A program made the position numbers and the translations under genes. 64,000 nucleotides of DNA. Origin: Methylobacterium sp. Leaf125 (GTDB lineage: Bacteria > Pseudomonadota > Alphaproteobacteria > Rhizobiales > Beijerinckiaceae). This document shows positions 8,804 through 17,835 of the stretch, piece by piece. Under the pieces are notes generated by a model that searched no databases, was not told where the DNA came from, and was given only the letters and a program-made list of their open reading frames with translations. The DNA lies in the NCBI RefSeq assembly GCF_001423085.1, contig NZ_LMNU01000048.1:116600-180599 (forward strand). Direction: 5' to 3'. Numbering within the stretch: position 1 is the first letter of the stretch; each line of letters starts with the position of its first letter.

Positions 8804-9915
8804 GCGGCGCTCTCGACCTGTCGCCCGGCATTCCGGCGGCCCGACGGCGCGGCCTGATCCTCGGGGGCGACCCGCTCCTGGCGGGCCTCGTCGGGCTCGT
8901 CCTGGCGGCGGCCCTCGGCCTCGTGCTGCTCCCACCCGCCCCCTACCTCGTCAACATGATCGGGCAGCTCGCGGCCTTCGCAATTCTCGCGGTCTCCCTC
9001 GACCTCGTCTGGGGCTATCTCGGTATCCTCAGCCTCGGGCACGGATTGTTCTTCGCTATCGGCGGCTACGTCTGCGCGATGCACCTTCTCGCCCATGCCT
9101 ACGTGGTCACCGGCACGGCCCCGGACCTGATGCAGTTCATGGGCTGGAAGAGCCTGCCGGTCTACTGGACCGGCCTGACCAGTGCGCCCTACGCCCTGGC
9201 CCTGGCGCTGGGCCTGGCGGCGGCCGTCGCCTTCGTGTTCGGTCTCGCCTCGTTCCGCTCCCGGGTGAACGGCGTCTACTTCTCGATCATCAGCCAGGCC
9301 CTGGTCTACGTCGCCATGCTGCTGATGTTTCGCAACGATACGGGTCTGGGCGGCAACAACGGCATGACGGGGTTCTCGCTGCTGTTTGGCTGGCCCATGG
9401 GCTCCCCCGGGGTCGTCACCGGTCTCGCTGTGGCGACGCTCCTGTCCCTCGCGGCCGTGCTGGTCGGTGCGCGGGCCCTGGTGGCGAGCCCCCTCGGGCG
9501 ACGCATGCTGGCCTGCCGGGACGACGAGGCGCGGCTGCGCACCCTCGGCTACGGCACCACGCGCCTCAAGCTCGGAATCTGGTGCCTCTCGGCCGCCATC
9601 GCGGCGTTGGCGGGTCTCCTCTACGTGCCCCAGGTCGGCATCATCAATCCGCGGGTGCTCAGCCCCGACCTGTCGATCGAGATCGCGGTCTGGGTCGCCA
9701 TCGGTGGTATGGGCCGGCTGGGCGGCGCCGTGATCGGCGCGATCGCGGTCAACGCCCTCAAGTTCTGGCTCAGCGCGGCGATGCCGGAAGCCTGGCCCTT
9801 CATCCTCTCGGGCCTCGTCCTTGTCGTGGTCCTCGGGTTGCCCAACGGTCTCCTCGACCTCGCCACGCTCCGGCTGAAGCCGAACTGGCTCCAGCGCGCG
9901 GGACCGCAGCCGTGA
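8800..9915 (+). CDS. urtC: urea/amide ABC transporter permease UrtC
   Basis: This 371-residue LivM-type permease has about ten predicted membrane segments, including YLGILSLGHGLFFAIGGY, the hallmark EAA-like loop region of this family. It starts in an ATGA overlap with urtB and its TGA overlaps the GTG start of urtD, so urtBCD look translationally coupled. It partners with UrtB in the inner membrane. Confidence 0.93.
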   Translation: MSGALDLSPGIPAARRRGLILGGDPLLAGLVGLVLAAALGLVLLPPAPYLVNMIGQLAAFAILAVSLDLVWGYLGILSLGHGLFFAIGGYVCAMHLLAHAYVVTGTAPDLMQFMGWKSLPVYWTGLTSAPYALALALGLAAAVAFVFGLASFRSRVNGVYFSIISQALVYVAMLLMFRNDTGLGGNNGMTGFSLLFGWPMGSPGVVTGLAVATLLSLAAVLVGARALVASPLGRRMLACRDDEARLRTLGYGTTRLKLGIWCLSAAIAALAGLLYVPQVGIINPRVLSPDLSIEIAVWVAIGGMGRLGGAVIGAIAVNALKFWLSAAMPEAWPFILSGLVLVVVLGLPNGLLDLATLRLKPNWLQRAGPQP

Positions 9916-10622
9916 GCGCCCTCGTCATCGACAGCCTCGAGGTCGTGTTCGGTGCCTTCCGGGCCCTGGACGGCCTCTCCCTTGCCGTCGATCCGGGTGA
10001 GGTCCGCGCGGTGATCGGTCCCAATGGGGCCGGCAAGACCACGCTGCTCGATGCGATCACGGGGATTGCCCGACCGAGATCCGGGCGCATCCTCCTCGGC
10101 GACGGGCGCGACCTGACCCAGGCTTCGGAGGCCGAGATCGCCCGGGCGGGGGTACGCCGCAAATTCCAGAAGCCGAGCGTCTTTCCGGCCCTGACGGTGC
10201 GCGAGAATCTCGGCCTCGGCTGTGGCCCGGATTGTCCGGCGCGGGAGCGGCCGGTCCGCCTGGCGCGGGCCCTGGCGGAAACCGGCCTCGAAGCGCGCGC
10301 CAGCGTGCCGGCCGGCGCCCTCGCCCATGGCGAGAAGCAATGGCTCGAGATCGGAATGGTGCTGGCGTCCGAGCCCCGGGTCCTCCTCCTCGACGAGCCG
10401 GTGGCGGGCCTGTCCGACGACGAGACCGCGCGTACCGCCGAACTCATCGGCGCCCTGCGCCGGCCCGACCGGGCCATCCTGGTAATCGAGCACGATATGG
10501 CCTTCGTCGAGGCGGTGGCCGACCGGGTCACGGTGCTGCACGAGGGCCGGACCCTGTTCGAAGGCGCGATGGCGGGAGCCCGCGCCGATGCCCGCGTGAT
10601 CGACGTGTTCCTCGGCCGATGA
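9912..10622 (+). CDS. urtD: urea/amide ABC transporter ATP-binding protein UrtD
   Basis: This 236-residue LivG-type ATPase has Walker A GPNGAGKT at 36-43, the UrtD-style signature LAHGEKQWLEIGM in place of LSGGQ at 137-149, and Walker B LLLDEP at 158-163. The start is a GTG at 9912 in a GTGA overlap with urtC; an upstream start would run far into urtC. It powers transport with UrtE. Confidence 0.93.
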   Translation: MSALVIDSLEVVFGAFRALDGLSLAVDPGEVRAVIGPNGAGKTTLLDAITGIARPRSGRILLGDGRDLTQASEAEIARAGVRRKFQKPSVFPALTVRENLGLGCGPDCPARERPVRLARALAETGLEARASVPAGALAHGEKQWLEIGMVLASEPRVLLLDEPVAGLSDDETARTAELIGALRRPDRAILVIEHDMAFVEAVADRVTVLHEGRTLFEGAMAGARADARVIDVFLGR

Positions 10623-11347
10623 CGCGCGCCCCCATGCCAGCCCCCGCACATCCGGCCAGCCTGACGGTGACGGGGCTAGACCAGCACTACGGCAGCGCCC
10701 AGGTGCTCCGGAACGTCGGCTTCAGCGTCGCGCCCGGCACCTGCCTCGCGGTGCTCGGCCGCAACGGCGCCGGCAAGACCACCCTGCTGCGCTGCCTCAC
10801 CGGCCTGATTCCGGTGACTCGGGGGACGGTCACCCTCGATGACGTGGACTTCACGCGTCAGCCTTGCGACCGGCGGGCCCGTTCCGGGCTCGCCCTCGTG
10901 CCGCAGGGCCGCGAGATCTTCGCCGACCTCAGCGTCGCGGAGAACCTCCGGGTCGCGGCCCGGGCGCACGGGCTGGACCGGAGTGGCGCCGTCGACGACG
11001 CCGTCTCGCTGTTCCCGGCCCTGCGCGACCTCTGGCACCGCCCGGGCGGCAACCTCTCCGGCGGCCAACAGCAGCAACTCGCCATGGCCCGGGCCCTGGC
11101 GACGCGGCCCCGCGTCCTGCTCCTCGACGAACCGACCGAGGGCATCCAGCCCTCGATCGTCTCCGCCATTGAGGGCGTGATCGCCGGGCTCCAGGGCCGC
11201 GTCACCGTCGTCCTGGTGGAGCAGTACCTCGCCTTCGCGATCCGGCTCGCGGACGCCTTCGTCGTTCTCTCGCGCGGCGCCGTGGTCGAACAGGGCCTGC
11301 GCCAGGACCTGAACCACGACGCCGTTTCCCGGCACATCGCCGTCTGA
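10619..11347 (+). CDS. urtE: urea/amide ABC transporter ATP-binding protein UrtE
   Basis: This 242-residue LivF-type ATPase has Walker A GRNGAGKT at 47-54, LSGGQQQQLAMARAL and Walker B LLLDEPTEGIQPSI, the last being characteristic of UrtE. It starts in an ATGA overlap with urtD. The formamidase gene follows 22 bases downstream and is probably in the same transcript. Confidence 0.93.
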   Translation: MTRAPMPAPAHPASLTVTGLDQHYGSAQVLRNVGFSVAPGTCLAVLGRNGAGKTTLLRCLTGLIPVTRGTVTLDDVDFTRQPCDRRARSGLALVPQGREIFADLSVAENLRVAARAHGLDRSGAVDDAVSLFPALRDLWHRPGGNLSGGQQQQLAMARALATRPRVLLLDEPTEGIQPSIVSAIEGVIAGLQGRVTVVLVEQYLAFAIRLADAFVVLSRGAVVEQGLRQDLNHDAVSRHIAV

Positions 11348-11369
11348 CCCGCCCGACCCAGGAGCCCGC

Positions 11370-12326
11370 ATGTCGACGCATCACGAGATCCCCGCGACCC
11401 CCGAGAGCATGGTGCTGGGCTACTTCGACGCCACCCTGCCCCCCGTGCTGGAGGTGGCCTCCGGCGACACCGTGACCCTGCACTCGTTCCCGGCCGGCGG
11501 ACGGGAATCCCTCCACCCCGATCCCGCCCGCGTGCCCGCGGATTACCGGTTCGCCCTGGACACCCTGGCGCAGGGGCCCGGCCCCCACTTCGTCACCGGA
11601 CCCGTCCACGTGCGCGGTGCCGAACCCGGCGACGTGCTCCAGGTCGACATCCTGGACCTGAAGTTCCGCATGGACTGGGGCTTCGTCGCGATCCTGCCGC
11701 TCCTCGGTACCCTGCCGGACGAGTTCACCGACTACGAGATCATCCACCCCGACATCGACGTCGCCCGCGGCGTCGCCGTGCTGCCCTGGGGCACGGAACT
11801 GCCCCTCGATCCGTTCTTCGGCATCATGGGCACGGCGCCCCCGGCCGCCTGGGGCCGGGTCGGAACCCCGGTCCCCCGCGGCTTCGGCGGGAACATGGAC
11901 AACAAGGAGCTCAGGGTCGGCACCACCCTCTACCTGCCGGTCTACAATCCGGGCGCCGGCTTCTACGCAGGCGACGGACACGGCGTGCAGGGGGACGGCG
12001 AGGTCTGCATCACGGCCCTGGAGACGGGCCTCACCGGCACGTTCCGCCTCACCGTGCGCAAGGATCTCGGCTACGCGTGGCCCTTCGCCGAGACGCCCAC
12101 GGACTTGATGTCGATCGGCCTGCACGAGAGCCTGGACGAGGCGATGCGCCAGGCCGTGCGCGAGATGGTGCGTCACGTCTGCGACCGCACGAACCTCACC
12201 CGCAACCAGGCCTACATGCTGTGCTCCCTCGCCGGGAACCTGCGGATCACCCAGACGGTGGACGGTAACAAGGGCGTGCACATGCTGATGCCGAAGAAGG
12301 CTCTGATGTCGAAGCGTGCCCTCTGA
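11370..12326 (+). CDS. fmdA: formamidase/acetamidase family amidohydrolase
   Basis: This 318-residue enzyme of the FmdA/AmdA family would hydrolyse formamide or acetamide to the acid plus ammonia. Recognisable segments are SGDTVTLHSFPAGG near the N-terminus, the GPVHVRGAEPGDVLQVDI beta segment, and GFGGNMDNKELRVGTTLYLPV, which forms part of the conserved core. A GGAG ribosome site at 11361 precedes the ATG at 11370. Its length is somewhat under that of the 400-residue formamidases, as in the short acetamidase/formamidase branch. Placement directly after urtABCDE matches the fmd arrangement known from methylotrophs, where the transporter takes up short amides and urea. Confidence 0.88.
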   Translation: MSTHHEIPATPESMVLGYFDATLPPVLEVASGDTVTLHSFPAGGRESLHPDPARVPADYRFALDTLAQGPGPHFVTGPVHVRGAEPGDVLQVDILDLKFRMDWGFVAILPLLGTLPDEFTDYEIIHPDIDVARGVAVLPWGTELPLDPFFGIMGTAPPAAWGRVGTPVPRGFGGNMDNKELRVGTTLYLPVYNPGAGFYAGDGHGVQGDGEVCITALETGLTGTFRLTVRKDLGYAWPFAETPTDLMSIGLHESLDEAMRQAVREMVRHVCDRTNLTRNQAYMLCSLAGNLRITQTVDGNKGVHMLMPKKALMSKRAL

Positions 12327-12333
12327 TCCCGAA

Positions 12334-12389
12334 GGGCCCTCGCGGCTCGCGCGGGCCCCGGGCTGCGAAGGCCGGCCTCCTGAGGCCGG
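12334..12389 (+). terminator. two GC-rich hairpins after formamidase
   Basis: Positions 12334-12344 and 12348-12358 pair as an 11-bp stem with one mismatch and a three-base loop. A second stem, CCGGCCTC/GAGGCCGG, lies at 12372-12389. They begin 7 bases after the formamidase stop, at the end of the urt operon. There is no U-run, so intrinsic termination is possible but not certain. Confidence 0.5.
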
Positions 12390-12554
12390 GCTCACGCCGG
12401 GGCGTTGAGCCGTCGCGAACCGAGCCGCCAGGGCCGGATGGACGAGGCTGTTCGCGGACATCCTCGCGGAGGAGCCGGGTTTGGTGCGTGCAACGGCCGG
12501 CCTCGCGGCTTACTGAGGTCTGACCCAACCAAGCCGCCAGGGAATCTCAGCCGC

Positions 12555-13535
12555 ATGGTCATGAGACGAGTCGTCAAGCTCACCGCGTTCGGCGCGCCGC
12601 AGGTCCTTTCGATCGTCCGGGAGGCGCTTGCCCCGCTCGCGCCCGGTGAGGTGCGGGTTCGCCAGACCGCCATCGGTTTCAATTTCATCGACATCTACCA
12701 GCGCAAGGGGGTCTATCCCCTTCCCCTGCCGACCGGCCTCGGCTTCGAGGCGGCCGGCGTCGTCGACGCGGTCGGGTCGGAGGTCGCCGGCCTTCGGGTC
12801 GGCGACCGGGTCGCCTACATGAATGCCGGGGTCGGCGCCTACGCGGACCTGCGCAACGTGCCCGCCGACAAGCTCGTCACCTTGCCCGAGACGATCACCG
12901 ACGCGGCTGCGGCCACCCTCCTGTTCAAGGGCATGACCGCCCAGTACCTCCTGCGCCGGACATACCCGGTCCAGGCGGGGGATCTCCTGCTCGTTCATTC
13001 GGCCGCCGGCGGCGTCGGGCAGATCCTGACCCGCTGGGCGACGGCGCTCGGGGCGGAGGTGATCGGAACCACGGGCTCGCCGCACAAGCACGAAGCCGCG
13101 CGTGCCGCCGGATGCGTCGCGGTGGTCGACCTGAACGACCCGGACTGGCCGGAGGCGTTCCTGACGGCGAGCGGCGGTCGCAAGGCCCGCGTCGTCTACG
13201 ATGCGGTCGGCAAGGACACCCTGATCCGATCCCTCGACTGCGCCGCGCCCTTCGGGCTCGTGGTCTGCTACGGCGCGTCGTCCGGCAAGGCTCCGGCGGT
13301 AGATCCCGAATTGCTCAACAAGAAGGGCTGCCTCTTCCTCACCCGCCCCTCCGTCTTCCCGCACAACGCCGATCCGGCAACGTTCCGGGCCAACGCGGCC
13401 GACCTCTTCGATGCCATCGCCCGGGGGCACGTGACCGTCGACATCGGCGGCCGCTTCGCGCTCGACGCGATCGTGGAGGTCCACCGCGCGGCGGAGGAGC
13501 GTCGCTGCAGCGGAGCACTCCTCATTACACCGTAG
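12555..13535 (+). CDS. NADPH:quinone oxidoreductase (zinc-independent MDR family)
   Basis: This 326-residue medium-chain reductase of the QOR type has the family length and an NAD(P)-binding AAGGVGQ motif at 150-156. A GroES-like N-terminal domain contains FNFIDIYQRKGVY, a QOR hallmark. It lacks the structural zinc cysteines of alcohol dehydrogenases. ATG codons at 12555 and 12561 are both plausible; the first is used here. It would reduce quinones or enones with NADPH in the cytosol. No operon partner is evident, and the ABC genes begin 84 bases downstream. Confidence 0.88.
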   Translation: MVMRRVVKLTAFGAPQVLSIVREALAPLAPGEVRVRQTAIGFNFIDIYQRKGVYPLPLPTGLGFEAAGVVDAVGSEVAGLRVGDRVAYMNAGVGAYADLRNVPADKLVTLPETITDAAAATLLFKGMTAQYLLRRTYPVQAGDLLLVHSAAGGVGQILTRWATALGAEVIGTTGSPHKHEAARAAGCVAVVDLNDPDWPEAFLTASGGRKARVVYDAVGKDTLIRSLDCAAPFGLVVCYGASSGKAPAVDPELLNKKGCLFLTRPSVFPHNADPATFRANAADLFDAIARGHVTVDIGGRFALDAIVEVHRAAEERRCSGALLITP

Positions 13536-13619
13536 ACGATCGGTCACCGGGCCGATGTTGCATCCATAATTCGGTTGGCCCGAGGTTTGCTGGAGCCCTG
13601 TCACAGACACGGAGGGTTC

Positions 13620-14405
13620 ATGACGGCTTCCTCGGTCCAACTCCGCCTGGACAGTATTCGCAAGTCATTTCCCGGCAAGGGCGGATCGGTGCCGGTTCTC
13701 GACGGACTGAGCTTCGACATCTTCGAACGCGACTTCGTCAGCATTATCGGGCCCAGCGGCTGCGGCAAGACGACGGTCTTCAACGTGATTGCCGGGCTGC
13801 TCGAACCCGACAGCGGGACGATGACGTTCCGCGGCGAGGTGGTGTCCGGGCTGCAGGGCCGGGTCGGCTACATGATGCAGAAGGACCTGCTCTTCCCCTG
13901 GCGGACGGTTCTGCAGAACGTGATGCTCGGCCTGGAGATGAAGGGCGTCGACCGGGCCCAGGCCCTCGACACGGCGCGAGAATACCTCTCGACCTTTGGG
14001 CTCTCGGGCTTCGAGAACGCCTATCCGAAGATGCTCTCCGGCGGCATGCGCCAGCGGACCGCCCTGATCCGGACCCTGATCATGGATCCCGACATCCTGC
14101 TGCTGGATGAGCCCTTCTCCGCCCTCGACTACCAGACGAGACTCTACCTCGAGGGGGTTCTGCTGGACGCGGTCGAGACCTTCCACAAGACCGTCGTCCT
14201 GGTGACGCACGATATCGACGAGGCCGTGGCCCTGTCCAAGCGCGTGGTCGTTCTCGGCAACCGTCCCACGACCGTGAAGTCCGTCCACGAGATCGGGCTC
14301 GATGCCCGATCGCCGATCGGCGCACGGAGCGATCCGCGCTTCTCGGACTACTTCCAGACCCTCTGTGGCGAACTCGAGATCCAGACCCGTCAGAGGGCTG
14401 CCTGA
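13620..14405 (+). CDS. NitT/TauT-type ABC transporter ATP-binding protein
   Basis: This 261-residue ATPase has Walker A GPSGCGKT at 44-51, signature LSGGMRQR at 139-146 and Walker B ILLLDEP at 159-165. It resembles SsuB, TauB and ThiZ-like ATPases of the nitrate/sulfonate/pyrimidine importer class. A strong GGAGGG ribosome site (13611-13616) precedes the ATG at 13620. The stop overlaps the permease start by one base (TGATG), so the two are coupled. Confidence 0.9.
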   Translation: MTASSVQLRLDSIRKSFPGKGGSVPVLDGLSFDIFERDFVSIIGPSGCGKTTVFNVIAGLLEPDSGTMTFRGEVVSGLQGRVGYMMQKDLLFPWRTVLQNVMLGLEMKGVDRAQALDTAREYLSTFGLSGFENAYPKMLSGGMRQRTALIRTLIMDPDILLLDEPFSALDYQTRLYLEGVLLDAVETFHKTVVLVTHDIDEAVALSKRVVVLGNRPTTVKSVHEIGLDARSPIGARSDPRFSDYFQTLCGELEIQTRQRAA

Positions 14406-15307
14406 TGGCGACGCAGACGCTGAAGTCCTCCCCGACCCTGAAGCCTGCGACGGCGACGGCGACGCGGCCGGCACGCGCGACGTCCGCGCGGTCCCGCCCA
14501 GGTCCGGGATCCCTCGCGCGGGCTGCGGACACGACCCTGGGGCGCGCCGTCATCCAACTTCTGGCCGTCGCGGCGTTCTTCCTGGCCTGGGAGGTCGCGG
14601 TCCGGGCCGGTTGGCTGACGGAATTCCTGGTCGGCGCCCCATCGGGCATCGGGCGGGTCTTCCTCGCTTCCCTGCTCGACGGGTCCTTGCCCGTCGACAC
14701 CTGGTACACCGTGATCGAGGCGATCATCGGGTTCCTGATCGGCACCCTCCTGGGCTCGGTGGCCGGTCTCGGGCTGTGGTACTCGGCCTTCGTCGCCCGG
14801 CTCGTCGAGCCCTTCATCGTGGCGATCAACTCGGTGCCGAAGATCGCCCTGGCCCCGATCGTGATCCTGTGGTTCGGCACCGGATTCGTCTCAAAGGTGG
14901 CACTCGCGGTCTCCCTCACCGCCCTCGTCGCCCTGATCGCCGCCTATCAGGCCGCGCGCGACGCCGACCCCGACCTGCAGGCGCTGTTGGCCTCGATGGG
15001 CGCCTCGAAGAACCGCATCTTCAAGAGCGTGATCGTGCCCTCGACCCTGCCGGCCATCATCGGGATGTTCCGCATCAACATCGGCTTCGCCCTCGTGGGC
15101 GCGGTGGTCGGCGAGTTCATCTCATCCCAGCGCGGGCTCGGGCATCTGATCTACGCGGCCTCGAGCCTCTACGACCTCAACACGGTCTGGGTCGGCTTGT
15201 TCGTGCTGATGTTCGTGGGCTTCCTGCTCTACCACGTCATCGATTTCGCCGAGCGTCGCATCCTGCCCTGGCGCCAAGTCACCACGGCCGGGCAGGTCCA
15301 GGTCTGA
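14405..15307 (+). CDS. NitT/TauT-type ABC transporter permease
   Basis: This 300-residue permease has a hydrophilic, Thr/Ala/Arg-rich N-terminal tail of about 45 residues, then six predicted membrane helices. An EAA-type cytoplasmic loop (LASMGASKNRIFKSVIVPSTLP) would contact the ATPase. It is encoded between its ATPase and its binding protein. Confidence 0.9.
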   Translation: MATQTLKSSPTLKPATATATRPARATSARSRPGPGSLARAADTTLGRAVIQLLAVAAFFLAWEVAVRAGWLTEFLVGAPSGIGRVFLASLLDGSLPVDTWYTVIEAIIGFLIGTLLGSVAGLGLWYSAFVARLVEPFIVAINSVPKIALAPIVILWFGTGFVSKVALAVSLTALVALIAAYQAARDADPDLQALLASMGASKNRIFKSVIVPSTLPAIIGMFRINIGFALVGAVVGEFISSQRGLGHLIYAASSLYDLNTVWVGLFVLMFVGFLLYHVIDFAERRILPWRQVTTAGQVQV

Positions 15308-15435
15308 TCGCACCTCTCGCCAGGTCCGCCCGTGTCTCCGGCCCGTGCTTTCGCGCTGAATCGAGGCCGGGCGGGCGCAGCTGGATCCTGCCTCCATCGA
15401 ACCTCCCGACCATCTTTCGAAGAAGGGCCTCTCGG

Positions 15436-16413
15436 ATGATCCGCTGCAAGCGTCTGCGTCTCTCGACCACCCTGGCGGCGACCCTCGGGTTCGCCGGTCT
15501 CGCGACGCTGCCGGCCCGGGCGGCGGACAAGGTCACGATCTCGCAAGCCTTCCAGTCCATGCTCTACCTGCCGTTCTACGTCGCCATGGATGGTGGCTTC
15601 TTCGCGGGCGAAGGCGTCGAGGTCACGAAGGAGACGGCAGGCGCCCCCGCGGTCGCGCTCTCGGCCGTGATCTCGAAGAGCGCGCAATACTCGATCCACG
15701 GGCCCGAATGGACCGCGATCGCCGCTTCGAAGGGCGCCCCGGTCAACGTGGTGGCGAACGTGGTCAACGGGGCCGCCGTCTGGATCGCCACCGCGCCCGA
15801 CGTGACCTTCAACGACGTGAAGGATCTGAAGGGCCAGAAGATCGTCACCGGGCTGATGCCGACCACGAGCACGTCGCTGTTCCTGAAGCTCTTGAAGGAG
15901 AGCGGGCTCAAGCCCGAGGACGTCGAGATGACACAGGTCCAGCTCGGCTCCGAGCCGGGGCCCCTCCTGGCCGGCCAGGCCAAGATCGCCGTGATGTACG
16001 AGCCCGGCCTGGACCAGGTCGTGGCCCGGGGCATGAAGGTCGTGCTGGGCTTTCCCGAGCGCTACGGACCTTACGCCTTCTCGGCCGTGAGCGCCCGCAA
16101 GGACGTCGATCCCGCCGTCACCCAGAAGGTCGTCACCGGACTGCAGAAGGCGATCCGCTTCATGCACGCCGAGCCCGAGAAGACCGTCGCCATCGCCAAG
16201 AAGCAGTTTCCCACCCTCGATCCGGCCGTTGTCGAGGCGGCCGTCAAGCGGATGATGCGGGAGAAGGTCTATCCGGACAGCGTCGACATCACGGCCGAAG
16301 CTCTCAAGACAGGCATGGAAACGCAGGTGGCGCTGGGCAACCTCTCGGCCCTGCCCGATTACGCGACCTTCGTGCGCCGCGACTTCATCGAGAAGAGCCT
16401 CGCGGCGAACTGA
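15436..16413 (+). CDS. NMT1/THI5-like ABC transporter substrate-binding protein
   Basis: This 325-residue exported protein has a signal peptide over residues 1-30 (basic start, Leu/Ala core, Ala-Arg-Ala-Ala cleavage). An NMT1-type fold begins with VTISQAFQSMLYLPFYVAMDGG. This family includes binders of pyrimidine precursors, nitrate, sulfonates, riboflavin and hydroxymethylpyrimidine-like ligands. The two amidase genes directly downstream suggest an amide or ureide ligand, but that is inference from context. Confidence 0.85.
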   Translation: MIRCKRLRLSTTLAATLGFAGLATLPARAADKVTISQAFQSMLYLPFYVAMDGGFFAGEGVEVTKETAGAPAVALSAVISKSAQYSIHGPEWTAIAASKGAPVNVVANVVNGAAVWIATAPDVTFNDVKDLKGQKIVTGLMPTTSTSLFLKLLKESGLKPEDVEMTQVQLGSEPGPLLAGQAKIAVMYEPGLDQVVARGMKVVLGFPERYGPYAFSAVSARKDVDPAVTQKVVTGLQKAIRFMHAEPEKTVAIAKKQFPTLDPAVVEAAVKRMMREKVYPDSVDITAEALKTGMETQVALGNLSALPDYATFVRRDFIEKSLAAN

Positions 16414-16470
16414 CGGCGTGCATCCCCGGAGGCCGTGCCGCATCGGCGCGGCCTCCGCCCGCCCAACACA

Positions 16471-17802
16471 ATGGACCCCCCGATGCTCAACCACCTCGGT
16501 CTCGTCGATGCCCTGCGGGCGTTCCGCGATGGGCGCGCGTCGCCCGGCGCCTACCTGGCGGCCTGCCATGAGGCGGCCCGCGCCCGCACCGATCTGGCCG
16601 CGTTCACCTTTCTGGTGCCGGAGCTCTCGGTGCCTGAGCTCACGGCGCAGGACGGTCCCTGGGGCGGCATCCCCGTCGGGGTCAAGGATATCATCGCCAC
16701 CGCCGACATGCCGACCACGAACGGCTCGCCGATCTATGCCGATCGGGTGCCCGCCGCAGATGCCTGGACCGTCGCGCGCCTCAACGCCCTCGGGGCCTCG
16801 GTTCTCGGCAAGACGGTCTCCACCGAGTTCGCCTGGCGCCACCCGGGACCGACCCACAATCCCTGGAAGCGGGGCTTCACGCCTGGTGGGTCCTCCAGCG
16901 GCTCGGCCGCTGCCGTCGCGGCCGGGATCGTACCCCTCGCCCTCGGGACGCAGACCTTCGGATCGGTGATCCGACCGGCGGCCTATTGCGGCGTCGTCGG
17001 CTTCAAGCCGAGCTACGGTGCGATTCCGCGCACCGGCGTGCATCCCCTCGCCCCGTCTCTCGACCACGTCGGCCTGTTCACCCGCTCGGTGCGGGATGCC
17101 GCCTTCGCCCTGTCTCACTTGATCGGCCAGGATGACGCGGATCGGCATGGGCGCCCGCTGCCGGCCTTCGCCCTGGATCTGGACACGGAGCTCGCCCCGC
17201 GCGCCGCCCCGCGCCTGGCCTTGGTTCGGACGACGCTGTGGGATCGGGCCGAGCCGGAACAGCACACGATGCTCGAATCCGCGGCGGCGGCCTTCCGAAC
17301 GGCCGGAGCGCAGGTGTCCGACCTGACGCTGCCGGTGGCCTTCGAGGGCCTCTGGGATTGCGCCCGCCTCCTCCTCGCTGCCGAGGCCAGCGCCTGCTTC
17401 GGGCCCCTCGTGGCCCGGTTCCCGGATCGGACGAGCCAGGTCCTCAAGGACCTCGTCGCGGAGGGGGCGCGGATCCCGGCCGTCGCCTATCTCGGCGCCC
17501 TGCACCAGCAGGCCGCGCTCCGGGCGGAACTCGATACCGTGCTCGCGGGCTACGACGCGGTCCTGACCCTGCCCGCCTCCGGGCCTGCCCCGGAAGGCTT
17601 GGCCTCGACCGGCGATCCTGCCTTCTGCGTGCCTTGGACCTGCCTCGGCGTTCCGGCCGTCGCCCTCCCGGCCGGAACGCACGAGGGTCTCCCGCTCGGG
17701 CTTCAGCTCGTTGGCCCCTACCGGACCGATCGCGCATTGCTCAGCACGGCTCTCTGGTGCGAGACGGCCCTCGCCCGTCCCCTCGCATTCCCCGCCCTTT
17801 GA
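16471..17802 (+). CDS. amidase signature family enzyme (first of a tandem pair)
   Basis: This 443-residue amidase has the Ser-cisSer-Lys triad in its normal positions: Lys72 in GVKDI, the cis-Ser within GGSSSGS at 139-145, and the nucleophile Ser165 in QTFGSVIRPA. Possible starts are the ATGs at 16435, 16471 and 16483. The last would align best with the start of the neighbouring paralogue, so the N-terminus is uncertain by a few residues. It probably hydrolyses a small amide to the acid and ammonia in the cytosol. It lies 57 bases after the importer's binding protein gene. Confidence 0.87.
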   Translation: MDPPMLNHLGLVDALRAFRDGRASPGAYLAACHEAARARTDLAAFTFLVPELSVPELTAQDGPWGGIPVGVKDIIATADMPTTNGSPIYADRVPAADAWTVARLNALGASVLGKTVSTEFAWRHPGPTHNPWKRGFTPGGSSSGSAAAVAAGIVPLALGTQTFGSVIRPAAYCGVVGFKPSYGAIPRTGVHPLAPSLDHVGLFTRSVRDAAFALSHLIGQDDADRHGRPLPAFALDLDTELAPRAAPRLALVRTTLWDRAEPEQHTMLESAAAAFRTAGAQVSDLTLPVAFEGLWDCARLLLAAEASACFGPLVARFPDRTSQVLKDLVAEGARIPAVAYLGALHQQAALRAELDTVLAGYDAVLTLPASGPAPEGLASTGDPAFCVPWTCLGVPAVALPAGTHEGLPLGLQLVGPYRTDRALLSTALWCETALARPLAFPAL

Positions 17803-17835
17803 AGGGCCGTCCTCGCGTCACCGGACCACTTTCCC

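Noticed and set aside
13536..13619. Possible guanidine (ykkC) riboswitch before the NMT1-type ABC operon, since such operons sometimes carry one
   Set aside because: The gap is only 84 bases and the conserved ykkC core is not visible.
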